Counted from the stretch's first letter, positions 1 to 24,009 are shown. The stretch is 64,000 nt of DNA from Boswellia sacra (GCA_013180625.2 SNVD02011504.1:1-64000), one strand, 5' to 3'. Notes: generated by a model not told the origin, from the sequence alone. Program-made: numbers and translations.

Positions 1-3000
1 TTTTTGACCTCTTCCCTTTATCCCTATTTGTCCCTCCTGCATCAGTCAATGCAAACTTTGGACCATGTTTAATAGCTAATATCTTGAGCTTCTTGTATAA
101 TAATTTCTTTGTTACTTTCTTCTCTGCTACAAAGATTCCAATTCAACACAAAGCCTGCATAGCCACCACAAAATGATGAACTTGTGCTTTGGAATGACAC
201 TTAGCATATGTGTATAATAACACGTGTCAGTGCGATCTGTCTAGTGTCTAGTGCCCTCAAGAATGATGGGTTGTAAAGCTCTTGCTCTTTTTCTTTTTGG
301 ATTCCATGAAAGCCAGTAATCCAGTGCCCAGTGCTGCTGGTTAAGTACACTATTCAAAGGGGTCCTTATGGCTTTGGGTTGGGAGAAAGTGAAAAGAAAA
401 GTCAAGCCCTTTTTGTTCAAATGGTAGACCAAACAAAAACACTTTCAGCCTAATAGTACCAGAACTCTTTAACAATATCTTGTTGCACCCGCAAGATGGT
501 TATGATATATCAGGTGCCGTCTATCATTGTTACTTGCAAGTAAATCAATCTTATAACAGTTGGTGATGAGCTACAGATTTTGGACCACCATGAAGAAGAG
601 TGAATTGAATGGTTGGAATTTGTTTGGTTGTTAGGGTGCATCATGCAAATGAGCACTAGAAAACGTGGCTAAAAGTTGAAATGAAATAACAGAAGGTTTA
701 CGGGAGAGGATTGAAGGGTCATTGTCATGGAGAACTGCCTAACTTGGGAAGAAAATTAGGACTGGTCTAACTTCAACGCACAGTGTTTATGTGGGCGGTT
801 TTGGATAGTTATTCTATGCTTTTTCTCTTATTTTATTCTTTTGTTGGGGGAGTTACATGCACCAGTCACATTTTGCACTAACTAGGCGGATTCCTATTGC
901 ACAGCAGTCCACAAGACAGCTTCACAACAATGATGGTGCATATCCCAGTATTCCTACCTTGAAAGTCATGGAATGGAATATATCTCTCATCCATTCAAAT
1001 AATGAACTTAGTATTACCGCTCATTGAATGTAGGCAAAGTGTACCAAGTGTTTGTTGTAACCAAATGCAATATAAGAGTTTTGGGCTTCGTAGATGCTCT
1101 TATCTCCACTGATAGTCCTGAGGATTGGGCTTACAGGTTAGTGGCACTTGGCCCCAAATTGAGGTCAAGGGTTCTAATCCTTTGGGCCATCTACTTGAAA
1201 CCTATATATGTTTCACATGTTTCTCGACTACCAAGTTGTGAGATGTGAACGTAGTAAGAACTCAGTAAACGATTTGATGACAGATAAGGTGAATGTGGGG
1301 GTTTGAAATTCCGTCATTGTAAATCATTGATTAGTTTGCTATCCATTAGCTGTGCTCTTAAGCCAATGACTTTAAATGGGTTAATTCCGTTTAGCTTGAT
1401 GTTTAAGATTGCAGCATTTTGTTGCTGTTACATTGTGATCAGGTCTGGAAGCCAGTAGTCTAGATATTCAAATCCTGAAAGATAAACTTAAAAGCTTCAA
1501 GTTATTAGCAACTTCCTCTATCAGAAGTACTTTTGCATGGTCTCATCCAAAAGTTTTACAGATTTCTTCTCATTAATTGTGTTTTCGCTTGTAATAAAAA
1601 GCGGTATTGCCAATTGAAAATCCATTTATTACCCTTTCGAATTTGCTTGAATTTCAGTGTCCCTGTGAGATGTTGAAGGGCAAAATTGATTATTGAAGGT
1701 GCTTCAGGTTTGCTCATTATGTTTTAAAACAGAACATAATAATTTCGTTTATAGGATTAAGATTTGAGCCTAATTTAGTGGGTTTTGTTGGCACTCTTTT
1801 AACTTGGATTAAAATATAATTTCATAGTACATCTATGCTCTTCAACAAAAAAGCAAATCCACCAAGAAATCAAATTTCAATCATGTGAATATCATTTTTT
1901 TTTAACTAAATGTCAAAAAGGTTATTGAAGCACAATTAGAAGAGTATGATTAGTTATTGGAACATCAAATGTGATGCAAGATTGGATAATCTTCACAAGA
2001 GTTAATAATTAACATGACCAATTAGACATGGGAACCGTTAAACAAATTTATAACCCCAAATTGGATTTAGATTAGGAAAATCTATCTCCACTCCAATTGC
2101 ACTTGAGAGAGAGAGAGAGAGATTCACCCACCACCCTGGTGGCTATCACCATCATCAGTGACTTCAATTTGAGGACTTTTCTGTTCTTCTTCTTCTTCTT
2201 CAACTTCTTTTATTCTTATTTTCCGATTTCTAAAATTTTAAATTTCATATTATATATTTTGTAAATCTTTTGTTTAATATAAGGTAATCTGAATCTTCAA
2301 GCGCCAAAATAATAATATTAGTACTTGATTTGTATAACGTTCATAGTTCACCAAAAAAAAAAAAAAAACTGGGATTTCTTTAAAGTAGAGATAACTGCAT
2401 GCTAAACAATTTCTGAACAAGAATTAAGAAAAAAAATTATTCAAAAATTCTTTCCCCAAGAAACTATCAAAATACTTCCTAACTAATCTTATTAGCTATT
2501 AATTGTTATTACAGAAAAAAAATTCTTACAATTAATTCTCCTTCAAAATCTTTCCTTGAAATCTAATATTAATGTTTTTTTCTGTAAAACACAAAAGTAT
2601 TCGACCAAAATAAGCAGAGGATTAAAGCCTTAAAAATCATATTTCCACTTTATCAAGAATGCAACATAATATCTTAAAAGTAATTCAAAGATATTTATAT
2701 GAAGCTTTCCACAAAAAGAATTTCTAAAAATATAGAACTCTCAAGAATAATATTTCAAATTTCAATGCATCCAAACCCCAATTAACTATAAGATATCATC
2801 TTTCATTAAAACAACTAACTAGAAACACAAAACACATGTAAACAAATCCCAAATATATCTCTCAAGGTTTCTCTTATATAATCAATTCTAACTAGGACAA
2901 ACTTCAATAATAATACTAATAACAATAAAAGCTATCTAGTTGATTAATAGAGTATAGAAAAGGCTCTCTATTTTCTGCATATATCATTTCGACAAGAACC

Positions 3001-5474
3001 TAGAAAATGGACATGATAAACAACAATAATCTCCAAAAACAAAAACTTATCAAAATACATCGAAAATACAAATACATGCATGCATATACATGTAAAAACT
3101 GCATTTTATACCATCATAAGTATCTTGTTAGCTGCCTGGGAAAATCCTGTATGCCATATACATTCAACACAGCATGTCTTGTCATGTGTGTATGATGAGG
3201 AGTCAGTAGTGTATGTGCATGGTGTGCAGCCAAGGATTGCGGTGGTGGTGCCACTTGCAGAGGCAGAGATCATGGCAGAGTTTAAGAGTGGAAAAGGGTT
3301 CATGGGTGGCCATTGAAAATGAATTTTGTATGTCTCTTGATTTTCTCCCACAGTCCCTCTCAATCTCTATTATGGTTTATCATTTATGGAAGCATTGAAA
3401 GGTCACTTGAGTGGCTTCTGTAAGTGGGGTTTTGCTTCAGTTTATTCCAATTTCAAAATTGTCCATTTGTGTGTCTTAACTACCAAATAATATTTTTATA
3501 ATCAAAATTGTGCTTATTATAATAATATGTAAAATGAAAAAAAAAGTAATTAGTAGCTAAGTATTCAGGAAAAGAATTAAAAGAAATTAGGAGATGAGCA
3601 CTATAGCTAACAAATTTCAATTATAAGCATAAATTTCTAAAAATAAATAGTAAAAACTCAACATCAAAGTTTAACGTATATACGTCTAATCTAAATATTG
3701 ATAAGTAATAACAAAAATAAAGTTTGATACCAACGCACGTGCACGTGTGTGTGTATATATATATACGTGCGTCATATATAGAGATGATGATGAAATGATA
3801 ATGCAATTCGTCAGTATACGAAGAGTATTTATTTAATTTGATAGTATATAATCTTTAAATAAATTTCCATCTCTTCCAAGTCTAGCAAGTGGTGCTGATA
3901 ATGAAACCTTTTCTCAAAAATTTCAACTGTGATTTCATTCCCTTTTGAAAGAACAACAATATGGGTACTCCCACTCACATATGTATTCTAATGGACCCTC
4001 TCGTGGTCAAAACATAATCAATATGTCAAGTCTAGCCTCCTTCAAAGTCTAAATCCCTTTCTACAAATCCTCCAAATTCTACTCATTTAGTAGAAAATTC
4101 TTTATTTACATGTAGGTAAATTTCCACTATCTTCATTTTAAAAATTTTCATAAAAAACTTCATGTCAATCTCTGCATTTGGTATAACGTTTCATTGATTC
4201 TGTTAAGTTCAATATAAAGCAGACCAAGATATGATAATAATAGAGATAGTAGTAAGTGATAATGTTTTATATAAGTTCTTCAAATGCATATCATCATTTC
4301 AGGGTTGCTTCTTATTCGATCTTTGTCGACAAAACAATGTCGTTTTCATTGTGGCCAAGTCTCCACCAAGTCTATTTATAAAATACTTTTGCTCACTTTT
4401 GTCAAAAATGAATGCTCAAGTGATTATTATTTCTTGTAAAGAGGTCTAGGCCATGAAATTCTTGCATTGTCACAGACAGCATTCATGCATACATGTCTGA
4501 TTCTAGCATGACTTCTCACGCAGTCACAGCTAGCTAAGTTGTCTTTATTTCCAACTGTTACAGTTCAGATACTCATAGTCCATCCAGAAATTATTGTATG
4601 AGATGGTACTTATCCATTCTTGTAATAAAACCACTCGTCATGAACCAGACGTATTGCCATTTACCCGATGGCTAACCTATTAGGTGATGTTGTTTATCCG
4701 ACGTTACAAATCAAAGATACTGACTCATATCATTCTTATTTGACATTGCAACCCAATGTAGACCGAGGCTAAACCCAAACATAGTTTGATATTAAACATA
4801 TTGACCCATTACTGATCCAATAAACTAAAACAAGGTCCGATACCATTTTTATCAAATAGATTTGTATCGTGTTAAAGGTCATTTAGAAATTTGTCTAAGC
4901 CTGCTATCCAGGTCTTGAAAATTAGAGCAAAGGATGCAGACACCATTGCAGTTAAGCCATTTCTGGTTTCATCATGCACACTGGGATTATTCATAACATC
5001 TCCTAAAATGCTTTCAGTTGTTCATTTTGCTTTGAAGTATAAACATATTCCAAGGTCTGTTTCAATTTTAACAAGGCATTTACCTGTGCATTCAAACAAT
5101 TCCTGGTAGGATAAATGAATGCAAAAGACAGAGTAGTCCACAATTTGGAGGACATCTACAAATAGCATGTAGCAGAGAAAACATGATTTTCCATTTTATT
5201 AATATTCTGTCACAAGAATAGGTAATACTAGAATGAAAGAAATATTGCAGGTGAAGCGCAAAAGCATTGTCACTTTCAATCCTGCTTAAGAGGTTCTATC
5301 CACCTCTATAACAAATTTTGCAAGCCAAAATTTAATAGGTCATCAAGTAACAACCTACTATACTAGTAAATTCAGAAATGCAAGCATCAAAAATATGAAA
5401 AACAAGGTCAAATGATTAGGAGACAAGGTGGACAAAAATTCAGAATGAACTTTGAACAAAAACGCTAGCTATTT
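1..5474. other. Intergenic region, no recognised gene
   Basis: No reading frame here resembles a known protein and none carries convincing exon structure. Visible are a GA microsatellite near 2105-2123 followed by CT-rich sequence, several AT-rich stretches, a tRNA-promoter-like patch near 1120-1190 and a slightly GC-richer patch at 3120-3340 with partial resemblance to miR160. The last few hundred bases before 5475 should hold the 3' UTR and polyadenylation signals of the hexokinase gene, which is transcribed leftwards. A weakly expressed non-coding transcript cannot be excluded. Confidence 0.5.
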
Positions 5475-14060
<8,586 letters not shown>

Positions 14061-14340
14061 AAGAAGACAATGTGACACAAATTTATGATCTTTGATCTCA
14101 CCCAATATAATGGTTGTGATTAAAAGTAAAAAAAAATTGTATTTAATATTGTTAACACATAAATTATCTCAATCATTAAATTTTATGAATCAATAGCTAA
14201 AAAATTATGTTTACTTTTGTATCAAAATATCCCTTTTTATATATATGTGATTTACTATAATGAAAAGATAATATTTATTACAAGGAATGGATATTTTAAT
14301 ACAAAAACACACAATTTATTGACACATATTTATAATCATT

Positions 14341-14424
14341 AATTTTACAAAATCCAATTATTGAGATTAATTTTACAAAATCCAATTATTGAGATTAATT
14401 TTACAAAATCCAATGATTGATATT
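14341..14424. repeat. 28-bp tandem repeat, three units
   Basis: Three consecutive 28-bp units begin at 14341, 14369 and 14397, each starting AATTTTACAAAATCCAAT. The third has drifted in its second half. The repeat lies in the 3' flank of ankyrin copy 1 and has no visible function. Confidence 0.85.
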
Positions 14425-15003
14425 GAAAGTGAACAAGATGTATTTAGTGTCGTAATTCATTAATCATCTTAATTATTGAATTTTGTAGATTAATGACTAG
14501 AAAATTGTGTCTAATCTTGTGTCAAAAATCTTATGTTAAAATATCTCCTTTATTATAAGAGGCTATAATTTATTTTTATTCAATATTTAATTTTCTATAG
14601 TGAAAAATAAAATGAATAGAAACACAATTATAGTATAAGAATGATATGTAATTTGTATAAAAATGTTCTAGTAAATTTTCAATTAAAAAAGTAATACTAC
14701 AACAATCCAATATAATATAAAAATAATATAAAGTATAATCTTTTGTCCAACATTACAACAGATTCTTTTACATAACACTAATTGATACACAGATTCTTTT
14801 ATATAACACTAATTGTAGAAATTCTTCTCTGTTGCACCACGTGGCTGGGCTGACGTGGTGCGACAAGCCAATGGAAGGCTAACAATTGGAGAGACAGGAA
14901 AGACTCTCTCTACTAATTGATACAATGCAATTATTAAAAATAAGTGGCACACCAAACATGCACTACATACCAATCATAAAATATTACATGTTTCTTCCCT
15001 TTC

Positions 15004-17705
15004 TTAGTTCTTTGGCTTCTTGTTTTCCTCATTTTTTTCTGTTTTGTTTTGAGAAACGAACGCCAGCATATAGCAGGCAAAACATCTTTCACTATATTTA
15101 CCTGGCGTTATCATGGCTATGATATCTAACGCTCTCGTACCAGTACAAAAGAGGACTGCCCCGCAAAGGTAGATGCCAATACCCAGCAAAAGCCATGCCG
15201 TCGCTTCGCCGAAGATAATGCCAATAGCTATGTAAAACGCTACAAACATTGCTCCTATTGAACTGGCAAAATACACAAATCCAATAATCAACAGACGAGG
15301 TAACAACCGATCACAATCATCTTCTTGAAAGCCGCTTGCGGATATTTTTATGTAGATCAATATGGAGACAGGGGATAGCATCAGCGATATTGAATCAAAA
15401 AAGACAAAAGCCATCAAGAAAGGATCAGTCACAGGTGACCCTTCGTCGGTGCCACCTGGTAACTGGAAAATTGCAGCGAAAGTGATGGTGGTAATAATTG
15501 TTTGCCGCCATCAACAATGACTTCGATCTGTCCTTAATCCATTTCTCTGCATCGGTCTTCATCTCTTTGTGCTGCTCAGTAAATATAGCTCGAGCAGTTT
15601 TCCCTTCTTTGTTTCTAGCTTCAACAAGGCTTGGGTGTAATATTTTTTTTACTTCCTACGGTTAATAATATATAATAAAGACCATATTATCTATCAAATA
15701 AATTGAAGAAAAAAAAATAACAATTATAAATTATTTTCCACAAGCAAATCAGCGGAGTAAATAATTACGTACCTTAAACCACAACCACTCCATCGATAGT
15801 TGTGTAACTGCTCCTGGAAAAGCAGTTAACCGATCTAAGGGAGACAACCTTAACCTATCTGACGGAGGCAACCTTGCAGCCAAATGCAAGATAGTGTTTC
15901 CTTTTTCATCGGTGTTCTTAGTTAACAAATCCTTAGATGAACGATTCTCTTGCACAAGTCTGAAGATTTTCTTGTCACGATTCATAACAGCAAAATGAAA
16001 TAAGCTGTAATTATTTTCGTCAACTTCAAAAATCAGATCAGGATAATTGCGGAGAATTATTTCTAGAAACTTTTTATTTCCTCGTTCCGCTGCAGCAAAT
16101 ATTGGTTTTCTTATAATTTCTATTAACATCTTCGAGTCAACCAAAGGCGTAACTTGCTCCAAAAGGAGTTCGACAAGTTCTTTAAATGGTTCTGGGGCTA
16201 CTTCATAATTGGACCTTGAAACTGCGTTGGGTTGAACAAAATCGAATAAATTGCGATTAGAGAATCATGAATTGCAGTAGTTCATTCGGAAAAAATATAA
16301 AATTTTATCATAAAAACCAAAAAATTAAGCAACACATAAATTATTAATGAAGGAATGCTGGAGTTGCTAAAGACTAGAGAGAACTAACTGCAGTTGAAAA
16401 TTCTCTCCCAGATTCCTTGATTTTTATCACTTGCAGTGGCTATCTCAGGGTGACACGGATCCCTCACCAAATTCACCGCAATATCTATAAACACAATCGG
16501 CTCAACAATATCAAGATAAAGTGGAATCAATTCTAAATATCTAAGCGCATGTGAAATGAGCCCAAATATATAATAAAGAGTAGTGCGTCACTGCTCACCA
16601 AACAATCCGCTTTCTATGAGAGTGACAAGCAACTCAATCAAATCCTCGCTTCTTAAGTGAGCTTTAGTGGGTTCATAAAGGAACTTTACCATCTCTCTAT
16701 GGCCGGTTAGAGCTGCCATATAAAGTGGTAACTTATCCTCTCTGCCTCGAATGGATGCTAAGTCACCGTTCTTCTCCAACATTTTCCTAGCAAGTTCCAC
16801 GTTTCTTGAGGCGACAGCAACCCAAAAAGCCGTATTTCCATCATCATTTTTCTCTAGTAAATGCTTACGATAATTTATCTGTTCTACTTCTAACAGTTTT
16901 TTCCCAAACTCGGAGCAAGCTGCTGCAGCTGCAATGTGGAGAGCGGTGCTCCCTTTGAGCGAGATCTTAGCTAAAATATCTTCCACCTTAAATTGCTTCA
17001 GAATATCTTCATCCATATTCCAATCACCTTTCCGTGCAACCTCACACAATTTGAATCGTCTATTTCTCATTTCTTCACCTGTCAAGTAGTCAAGTTGAAT
17101 CTTCTAATTGTTGATAAATTAGCAAATTCGTAAATCGTTCGATTATTGTACAATACCAAAATTTTGTTCTAACTTTGTAAATATATCGTGACTTTTATTT
17201 ATTTATTTTTGTGAAGAGTAATTACTTACACACCCTTTATTAACAATTTCCCCTCAAATGCATTAGTATTTTCTTTTAATTTTAATATTCGATTAGTATT
17301 GACTACTAAAATTAAATATTTTCCTGACTAAATAATATTTAATTTATATTATATATTTTTAACTATTGAAAATATTAATTTTATAATCATTAAATATAAC
17401 TAATATATTTTTTAGGTTTTAAAATAATCTATTTAAAGATTAAATATGAGATAAATGTGGGAAATTTACAAGGCCCACCAAATGATCGCAATAGTAAAAG
17501 CAACTAGTAAAGAAGCTTAACAAAATGAATAATTTGCACAATTAAAAGGATGTTCAAACAACACATTAAACAAAAAAGTGGGAATAGCTTATAAGTGTAT
17601 TAATGCTTTTAATATCTAAATGTACGTACCAGCTAGTCTTCCTTCACGCGGAGAAGCACTCTCAACATCTTCAAATTGCCCGTTATCTGTATTGTCATTC
17701 CTCAT
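15004..17705 (-). pseudogene. Ankyrin-PGG membrane protein, copy 1 (single frameshift)
   Basis: Family of ITN1/ACD6-like plant proteins: cytosolic ankyrin repeats then a PGG domain with about four membrane helices, linked in family members to stress and defence signalling. Exons (minus): 17705-17630 (start MRNDNTDNGQ), 17078-16599 (three ankyrin-like units: TALHIAAAAA, NTAFWVAVASRN, LPLYMAALTGHREMV), 16484-16389, 16221-15773 (ankyrin units around ENNYSLFHFAV and GNTILHLAA), 15655-15004 (PGG and membrane part). All junctions are GT-AG with consistent phases. The last exon is 652 bp, one base too long: an extra A in the codon run for AATIITT at about 15500-15503 shifts the frame before the PGG motif, which is itself preserved as FQLPGGTD. 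A 12-bp deletion follows. The ATG used in copy 2 is ATA here, so a downstream ATG is assumed. Either a pseudogene or an assembly error at one base. Confidence 0.8.
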
Positions 17706-17734
17706 GATTTCACTGGTCGATATATCTGATAAAT
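17630..17734 (-). other. First coding exon of ankyrin copy 1
   Basis: The exon runs from an acceptor (ctgtag) at 17735 to a donor (GTACGT) at 17629. It holds the start codon and an acidic N-terminus (NGQFEDVESASPREGRLA) that joins in frame to the next exon at a phase-1 junction. The same exon occurs at 28331-28224, about 37090-36989 and about 58060-57952 in the other copies, and as a cut-off remnant near 40303-40395. Confidence 0.75.
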
Positions 17735-18766
17735 CTACAGCCCATTTTATATATTTGATGTAAGATGAATTTCATATATAGAATAATAATATTACATTTA
17801 TAAAATATATATATGTATATAATTTATATATAAAACTGAAATGGTATCAAGTGAAGGGAGAGATGACTATAAAAAAATCAATACAATAAAATGCTATAAG
17901 TAATGTGACATTAAACGAATAATATCATGTTAACTCTGCATACCAACTTGGTTAAATATCTACATAAAATGATTGAATTGATAGGATTTCGATATGTAGA
18001 TATGAGAATATAAGATGAGGTACATATCAAAAGTACTAACAAAATAACAAGATCATTAATATTTTATTTATTATCCTCTAAAACACATCATTGACCAGGA
18101 GTTTGATTGCATATATAATATAATAATATCCACCCATCTTACAATCTTATGATCCACAAATTATATAGAGTATTATTAAATCTATAATCAAATTCCACAA
18201 CTAACTTCTTATGATCAAAGTTGATGAAAATTCACTAGAGGGATAAAAATAAAATGAATAAGAGAAGTTATAATATATAACATAGTAATTACATCTTTAA
18301 TAGAATTTTACCAACTCATGTTGTTGGAAGTTGGTTGTAGACGTAGAATTATTCAATTAGATATTATTGATACAGTGATTATAAATTATAATTCAGTTTA
18401 CATGGATCAAGTTGAGATCAAACAAACAAGAAAAAGGGACTTGTAACTTCTCAACATATCAAAAGTTCTTAGGAGATTATAGTAACCATAATGAAGTGCT
18501 TGTTGCTATATATATTGAGTACTCAAACAATTTCTGACAGGCGGAAATGTTGTGAAATTTTTTCATAAAATTTTGTTATAAACTTTATAATCCTAAGCTC
18601 AATTTCTATCCAAATGGGAATCATTCTATGCGTAATTTAAGATTGGACTTGAGTTAAATATTTTTCGATATATTTCAGTACTTCTCTGGCACTAAGTTAA
18701 ATCGGAATGAGATTTGTGCTAAATAAAAAAATAAAACAAGAGAAGTAGATTAAAAAACTAACTTAC

Positions 18767-18870
18767 AAGGCTGCGACACAGTATAGAACTCCAAAAACGG
18801 CAGTTTGGAAATTTAGCCTCGAGTGCTGAGAACGAGAGTGAAGACGGCAGCAAGATAGAAAAGCAAACAA
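18767..18870 (-). other. Putative 5' leader exon of ankyrin copy 1
   Basis: A block conserved upstream of every ankyrin copy ends in a splice donor (CCTT/GTAAGT, exon end 18767). It is GC-richer than its surroundings and has no reading frame, so it is best read as a non-coding first exon spliced to the acceptor at 17735. Its right edge is a guess. Counterparts: 29104, 37840, orphan copies at about 38640 and 41157, and a weaker one near 58900. Confidence 0.45.
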
Positions 18871-19869
18871 ATCATGAAAAGATAAATGTTGTGTGCTCAA
18901 ATAATTGAATAAATAATAAAAGCACAAATTTACGTGGACTTCCTATCAGTAGTAGGTTAGTAAACTAAGTAAAGTTACTCCTTGCCTGTGGCATTATTCT
19001 TACTTGTTTGTCTTTTTCTGTTATAATTATTTGTATAAATAACACTATTTGTGATTAAATAGAAAGCAAAAAAAATTGACCACAAAACAAAAGCTACTTT
19101 AGGAGATCTTGGTCTTCCTCGAGTCAGATCAAACTACATCCATTACTTTATGGGGTACTTTCGTATAAATTTTTTTTAAATCTTGCAGAAAAAGAGTAAA
19201 AGAGTGGATAGCATAATGCATAATATTAATATAAAAAAATAAAATAATGATATCTTTTAGTATATATCAAGGTCAGAAAAGGATACGAGGTTGTTTGATG
19301 TAATTTTTAATTCATAAATTTTATATAATATAATATAATATAATATAATATTATTAAAAGATTTAAATTATATAATTTTATTTTTTATTCTTATTTTTGA
19401 TAATAAATGTCGTAAACATATATAAATAAATAAATATTTAAATTATTAGTTTATTGAATATCTAAATAAATTATTTTAATAAATAAATATCATTTATTAA
19501 ATATTTAAATAAAAATTTAATTATCTAAAAATTTAATTTAATATAAATAACTTTAAAATTATTATATTTTAAAATATTTTATTAATTTTAAATCATTTTT
19601 ATTATTGTATCTCAAGTTTTTGTCTAATAAGAAGTTGCAACTAAAAGGAGAAATCGTGGTTGGCTTGGCGTTTAGTTCAAATAGATGTATGTGCAGAAGA
19701 GAATTGACGACAAAAATTTGCTCTATATTGAATTTCTTTTTCTACTCTCTGTCTTGATGTCAAGTGCACGGAAGAACTTCCATGTATAGGATAACTTTGT
19801 TCATGCTTTAACTCACTAGCAGCAAAACTTGAGCTCTATTTAGGTTTTTCGCTTACATACATTTTTTTA

Positions 19870-20490
19870 AATTTTAATTTTATTAGTTTTTCCAACATGG
19901 TTGCACAAGAAGAACAAGTTTTTTAAATAAAGTGCAATCATAAACTATCATTAGTAACCTTTACATAATTTTTTAATTTTCTTAAAATTATTTAATAATA
20001 TATATCCATTTTTACTCATTCTTGTTTTTTAAAAATTAAGACCAAAAGACAAATTATTTAGCATCAACCTAGGATATACTAAAATAATAGTGTGATGTAA
20101 TTCTAATATTTTAATGCAACTTTAGTGTATATTTATATTTATATTATTTAATTAATAAAAATTTAGAGTTTTTCATTTAAAATTTATGATGTTGTCTTAA
20201 TTAATTCATTTGGCTTAAATGGCATCCTTGCTTTGAATATCGTAATAAGTTCTTGTTTTAAGTTAAAAAAAAAAAATTTAATACTTCTAAAAAACTTATA
20301 AAAATTTTCATGTAAAAAAAGCTTAATGGTAGGCCACTTTAAATCCATCCTGCCAGCCCATTACATGAAAGGGCTTGTAGATGGGTTGGGTGCTCTACAA
20401 AATTGATAGGCCGAATCCAAGACTGCCCACAAGCCCAGATGGGCTTTTTTTATAGGCTAGTCTGACCTGGCCTTGACTCATTTGACACCT
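19870..20490. mobile_element. Truncated hAT-like non-autonomous element
   Basis: The right end (CATTTGACACCT, ending 20490) and the interior (TTCCAACATGGTTGCACAAG and following) match the two fuller elements at 30678-31644 and 44461-45474. The left terminal repeat is absent, so this copy is truncated. No transposase frame. Confidence 0.6.
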
Positions 20491-20690
20491 CTAATTTTAA
20501 TATAAATATATTTTTTTTATTATGAGTAATGTTAGTCTTATAAATTTTATGCACAAATTCTTATATACAAACAAATGAATTATAATAAGATGATTAGAAT
20601 AAATATGTAAAATTTACTTATTTAATGGATGATGATGATATGTAAAAAAAATGACTAATATCATCTGAGTTTGTATGTAGAGTTTATCAA

Positions 20691-22405
<1,715 letters not shown>

Positions 22406-22892
22406 TATTCAGAGCCCAAAAGAAAAATCTTTACGATGATCCAACAGAGAAAATCACACAAAAAACAGATTTATTAATGAAAGATAGAGACTTCGCTATG
22501 GTTTCGAGTCCTTTGAGTCTTCACTAATGATGATACATTGGTCCACGGAAATAAAATAAAAAACATACAAATAAAAATAAAAAAAAGGGGAATTCTTGAT
22601 GGGGAAGTTAATGATATTGATTGTGTGAGATAAGAATAATTCAAGATTTGTAGAAAATGATGCGGTTGCATATAAGGAAAGAAAACAGGAATTTTCTTGT
22701 AAACTTGGCAAGTGTTTTGTGTTTTTGTTTTCGGTGTTTTTATAGCTTCATGCCCATTTATTTAGTGTTATGATTCCACGTGACATGTAAATAGTATCAT
22801 TTATAACATTATTAATTGACCCAATGAGAATACGGAATCCAATTGAGGCCGAATTTGATTAATTCAAGTTTGGATAATACTAATGGTATACA

Positions 22893-22964
22893 TTTTCTAT
22901 ACAAATTACTTACTACATCATAATAATATTTTCTATACAAATTACTTACTACATCATAATAATA
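22893..22964. repeat. 36-bp direct tandem duplication
   Basis: Two perfect units, 22893-22928 and 22929-22964, each beginning TTTTCTATACAAATTACTTA. The matching place in the left unit has a single copy. Confidence 0.85.
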
Positions 22965-23835
22965 TTACTCGTTTATTTATATATTATTATTGTTCATTTT
23001 GAATAATATTATACTTACAAACTAAACTAATAATTTGTATAAAAAATCTGTACTTGTAATATTTACTCTTTAAGAATAATTCACTTAAAACTTATATAAT
23101 ATGATTCATTCGGTTTTCGCTTTAATATTTTTAGTTAATTTGTCATCTTACATGATACATTCGGATCCCGCTTTAATATTTGAAGCTAATATTCAATCAA
23201 TTGAATCACTTTAATATTTCAATCAATGGAATGGATTCAATTGGTTACAGAAGATTTATTCGAGACACGGTATATTTTGTATAATATTGAGTTGAATGAA
23301 TTTACCGAATACCTATTTAATCTCAAACATAGTTGTTTTAAATAGTAAGAACGCAAAAGTTACGTTACTACAAGTCAAAAAAAAAAAAAAATCAAATTAC
23401 CTTACATTTTAAAACAAAATAAGCTGGCCGTAGATGAGGGGACATTGATCAGTTATCGGAAGATACGATTTGTCTTTCCATTTGCTGACATAGTTAAAAA
23501 GTAAAGAAACTTATTATTAAACAAGTTGTTATATTTTTGGGAAAAAAAAACACATTTATATATCATTCTTTGGAGTCATCATTTCACTTGAAATTCTATA
23601 AAATTTACTAAAAGTTACACGATATAGATAACAATTTATTAGATGAGGGCAACTGCTTTTTATTTTTATTTTTAAAAAACAACAATTTATTTAATCAATT
23701 TACGTCATATTAAGAAAAATTTGCAAAAATAAGAATAAAATAATAAATTAAAGAGGAAAATTATATTTATAAAAAATTACTTTCGTTCCTCCAGCTCTGA
23801 GATTGCCTTCATTCTCGCAGTTGGAGAAGAAGAAT

Positions 23836-24009
23836 CTAATGTCGAGGAATGTAATTGGGAAATCGATTTGCTTCTGCTGAAACTTTAATTTTAGTCCCAA
23901 CGTCCTTCTTCTTCCCAGACTTGTTAAAAAAAGGAAATTCCCATGGCTTTTGACTCCGCTTGTGAGCTCCTTCCCTAATGGCACCCACGTTACCCAGATC
24001 GTTTTTCAT
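23836..24009 (-). CDS. Small open frame, 57 aa, basic, unknown
   Basis: An ATG-to-TAG frame of 57 codons inside a segment (about 23627-24335) that interrupts homology between the duplicated units. The predicted peptide is basic (GKKKDVGTKIKVSAEAN near the middle) with WEFPFFNK before it and PNYIPRH at the end. The segment is less AT-rich than its surroundings, which is why I list it, but I recognise no family and see no splice partners. It may be a captured gene fragment or chance. Confidence 0.25.
   Translation of the reverse strand: MKNDLGNVGAIREGAHKRSQKPWEFPFFNKSGKKKDVGTKIKVSAEANRFPNYIPRH

Larger units (their letters stand above)
17735..20690. other. 5' intron, putative leader exon and upstream DNA of copy 1; truncated repeats
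   Basis: 17735-18760 is the long AT-rich intron between the putative leader exon and the first coding exon, with MITE-like sequence near 17770-18200. A leader exon ends at 18767 with donor GTAAGT. An AT-only TAATA run lies near 19325-19352. From about 19870 to 20490 is the right part of a hAT-like element shared with 30678-31644 and 44461-45474. 20520-20700 resembles a small TIR element with TGATGTTAGTCTTATAA-type ends. No coding gene is seen. Confidence 0.5.

Noticed and set aside
3106..3363. Minus-strand 85-codon frame with six cysteines, resembling a small secreted peptide
   Set aside because: No N-terminal signal peptide, cysteine spacing matches no family I know, and the opposite strand is open too.
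19321..19620. Very AT-rich stretch considered as a matrix-attachment region or origin
   Set aside because: Low-complexity TAATA repeats only; no specific motif supports a function.
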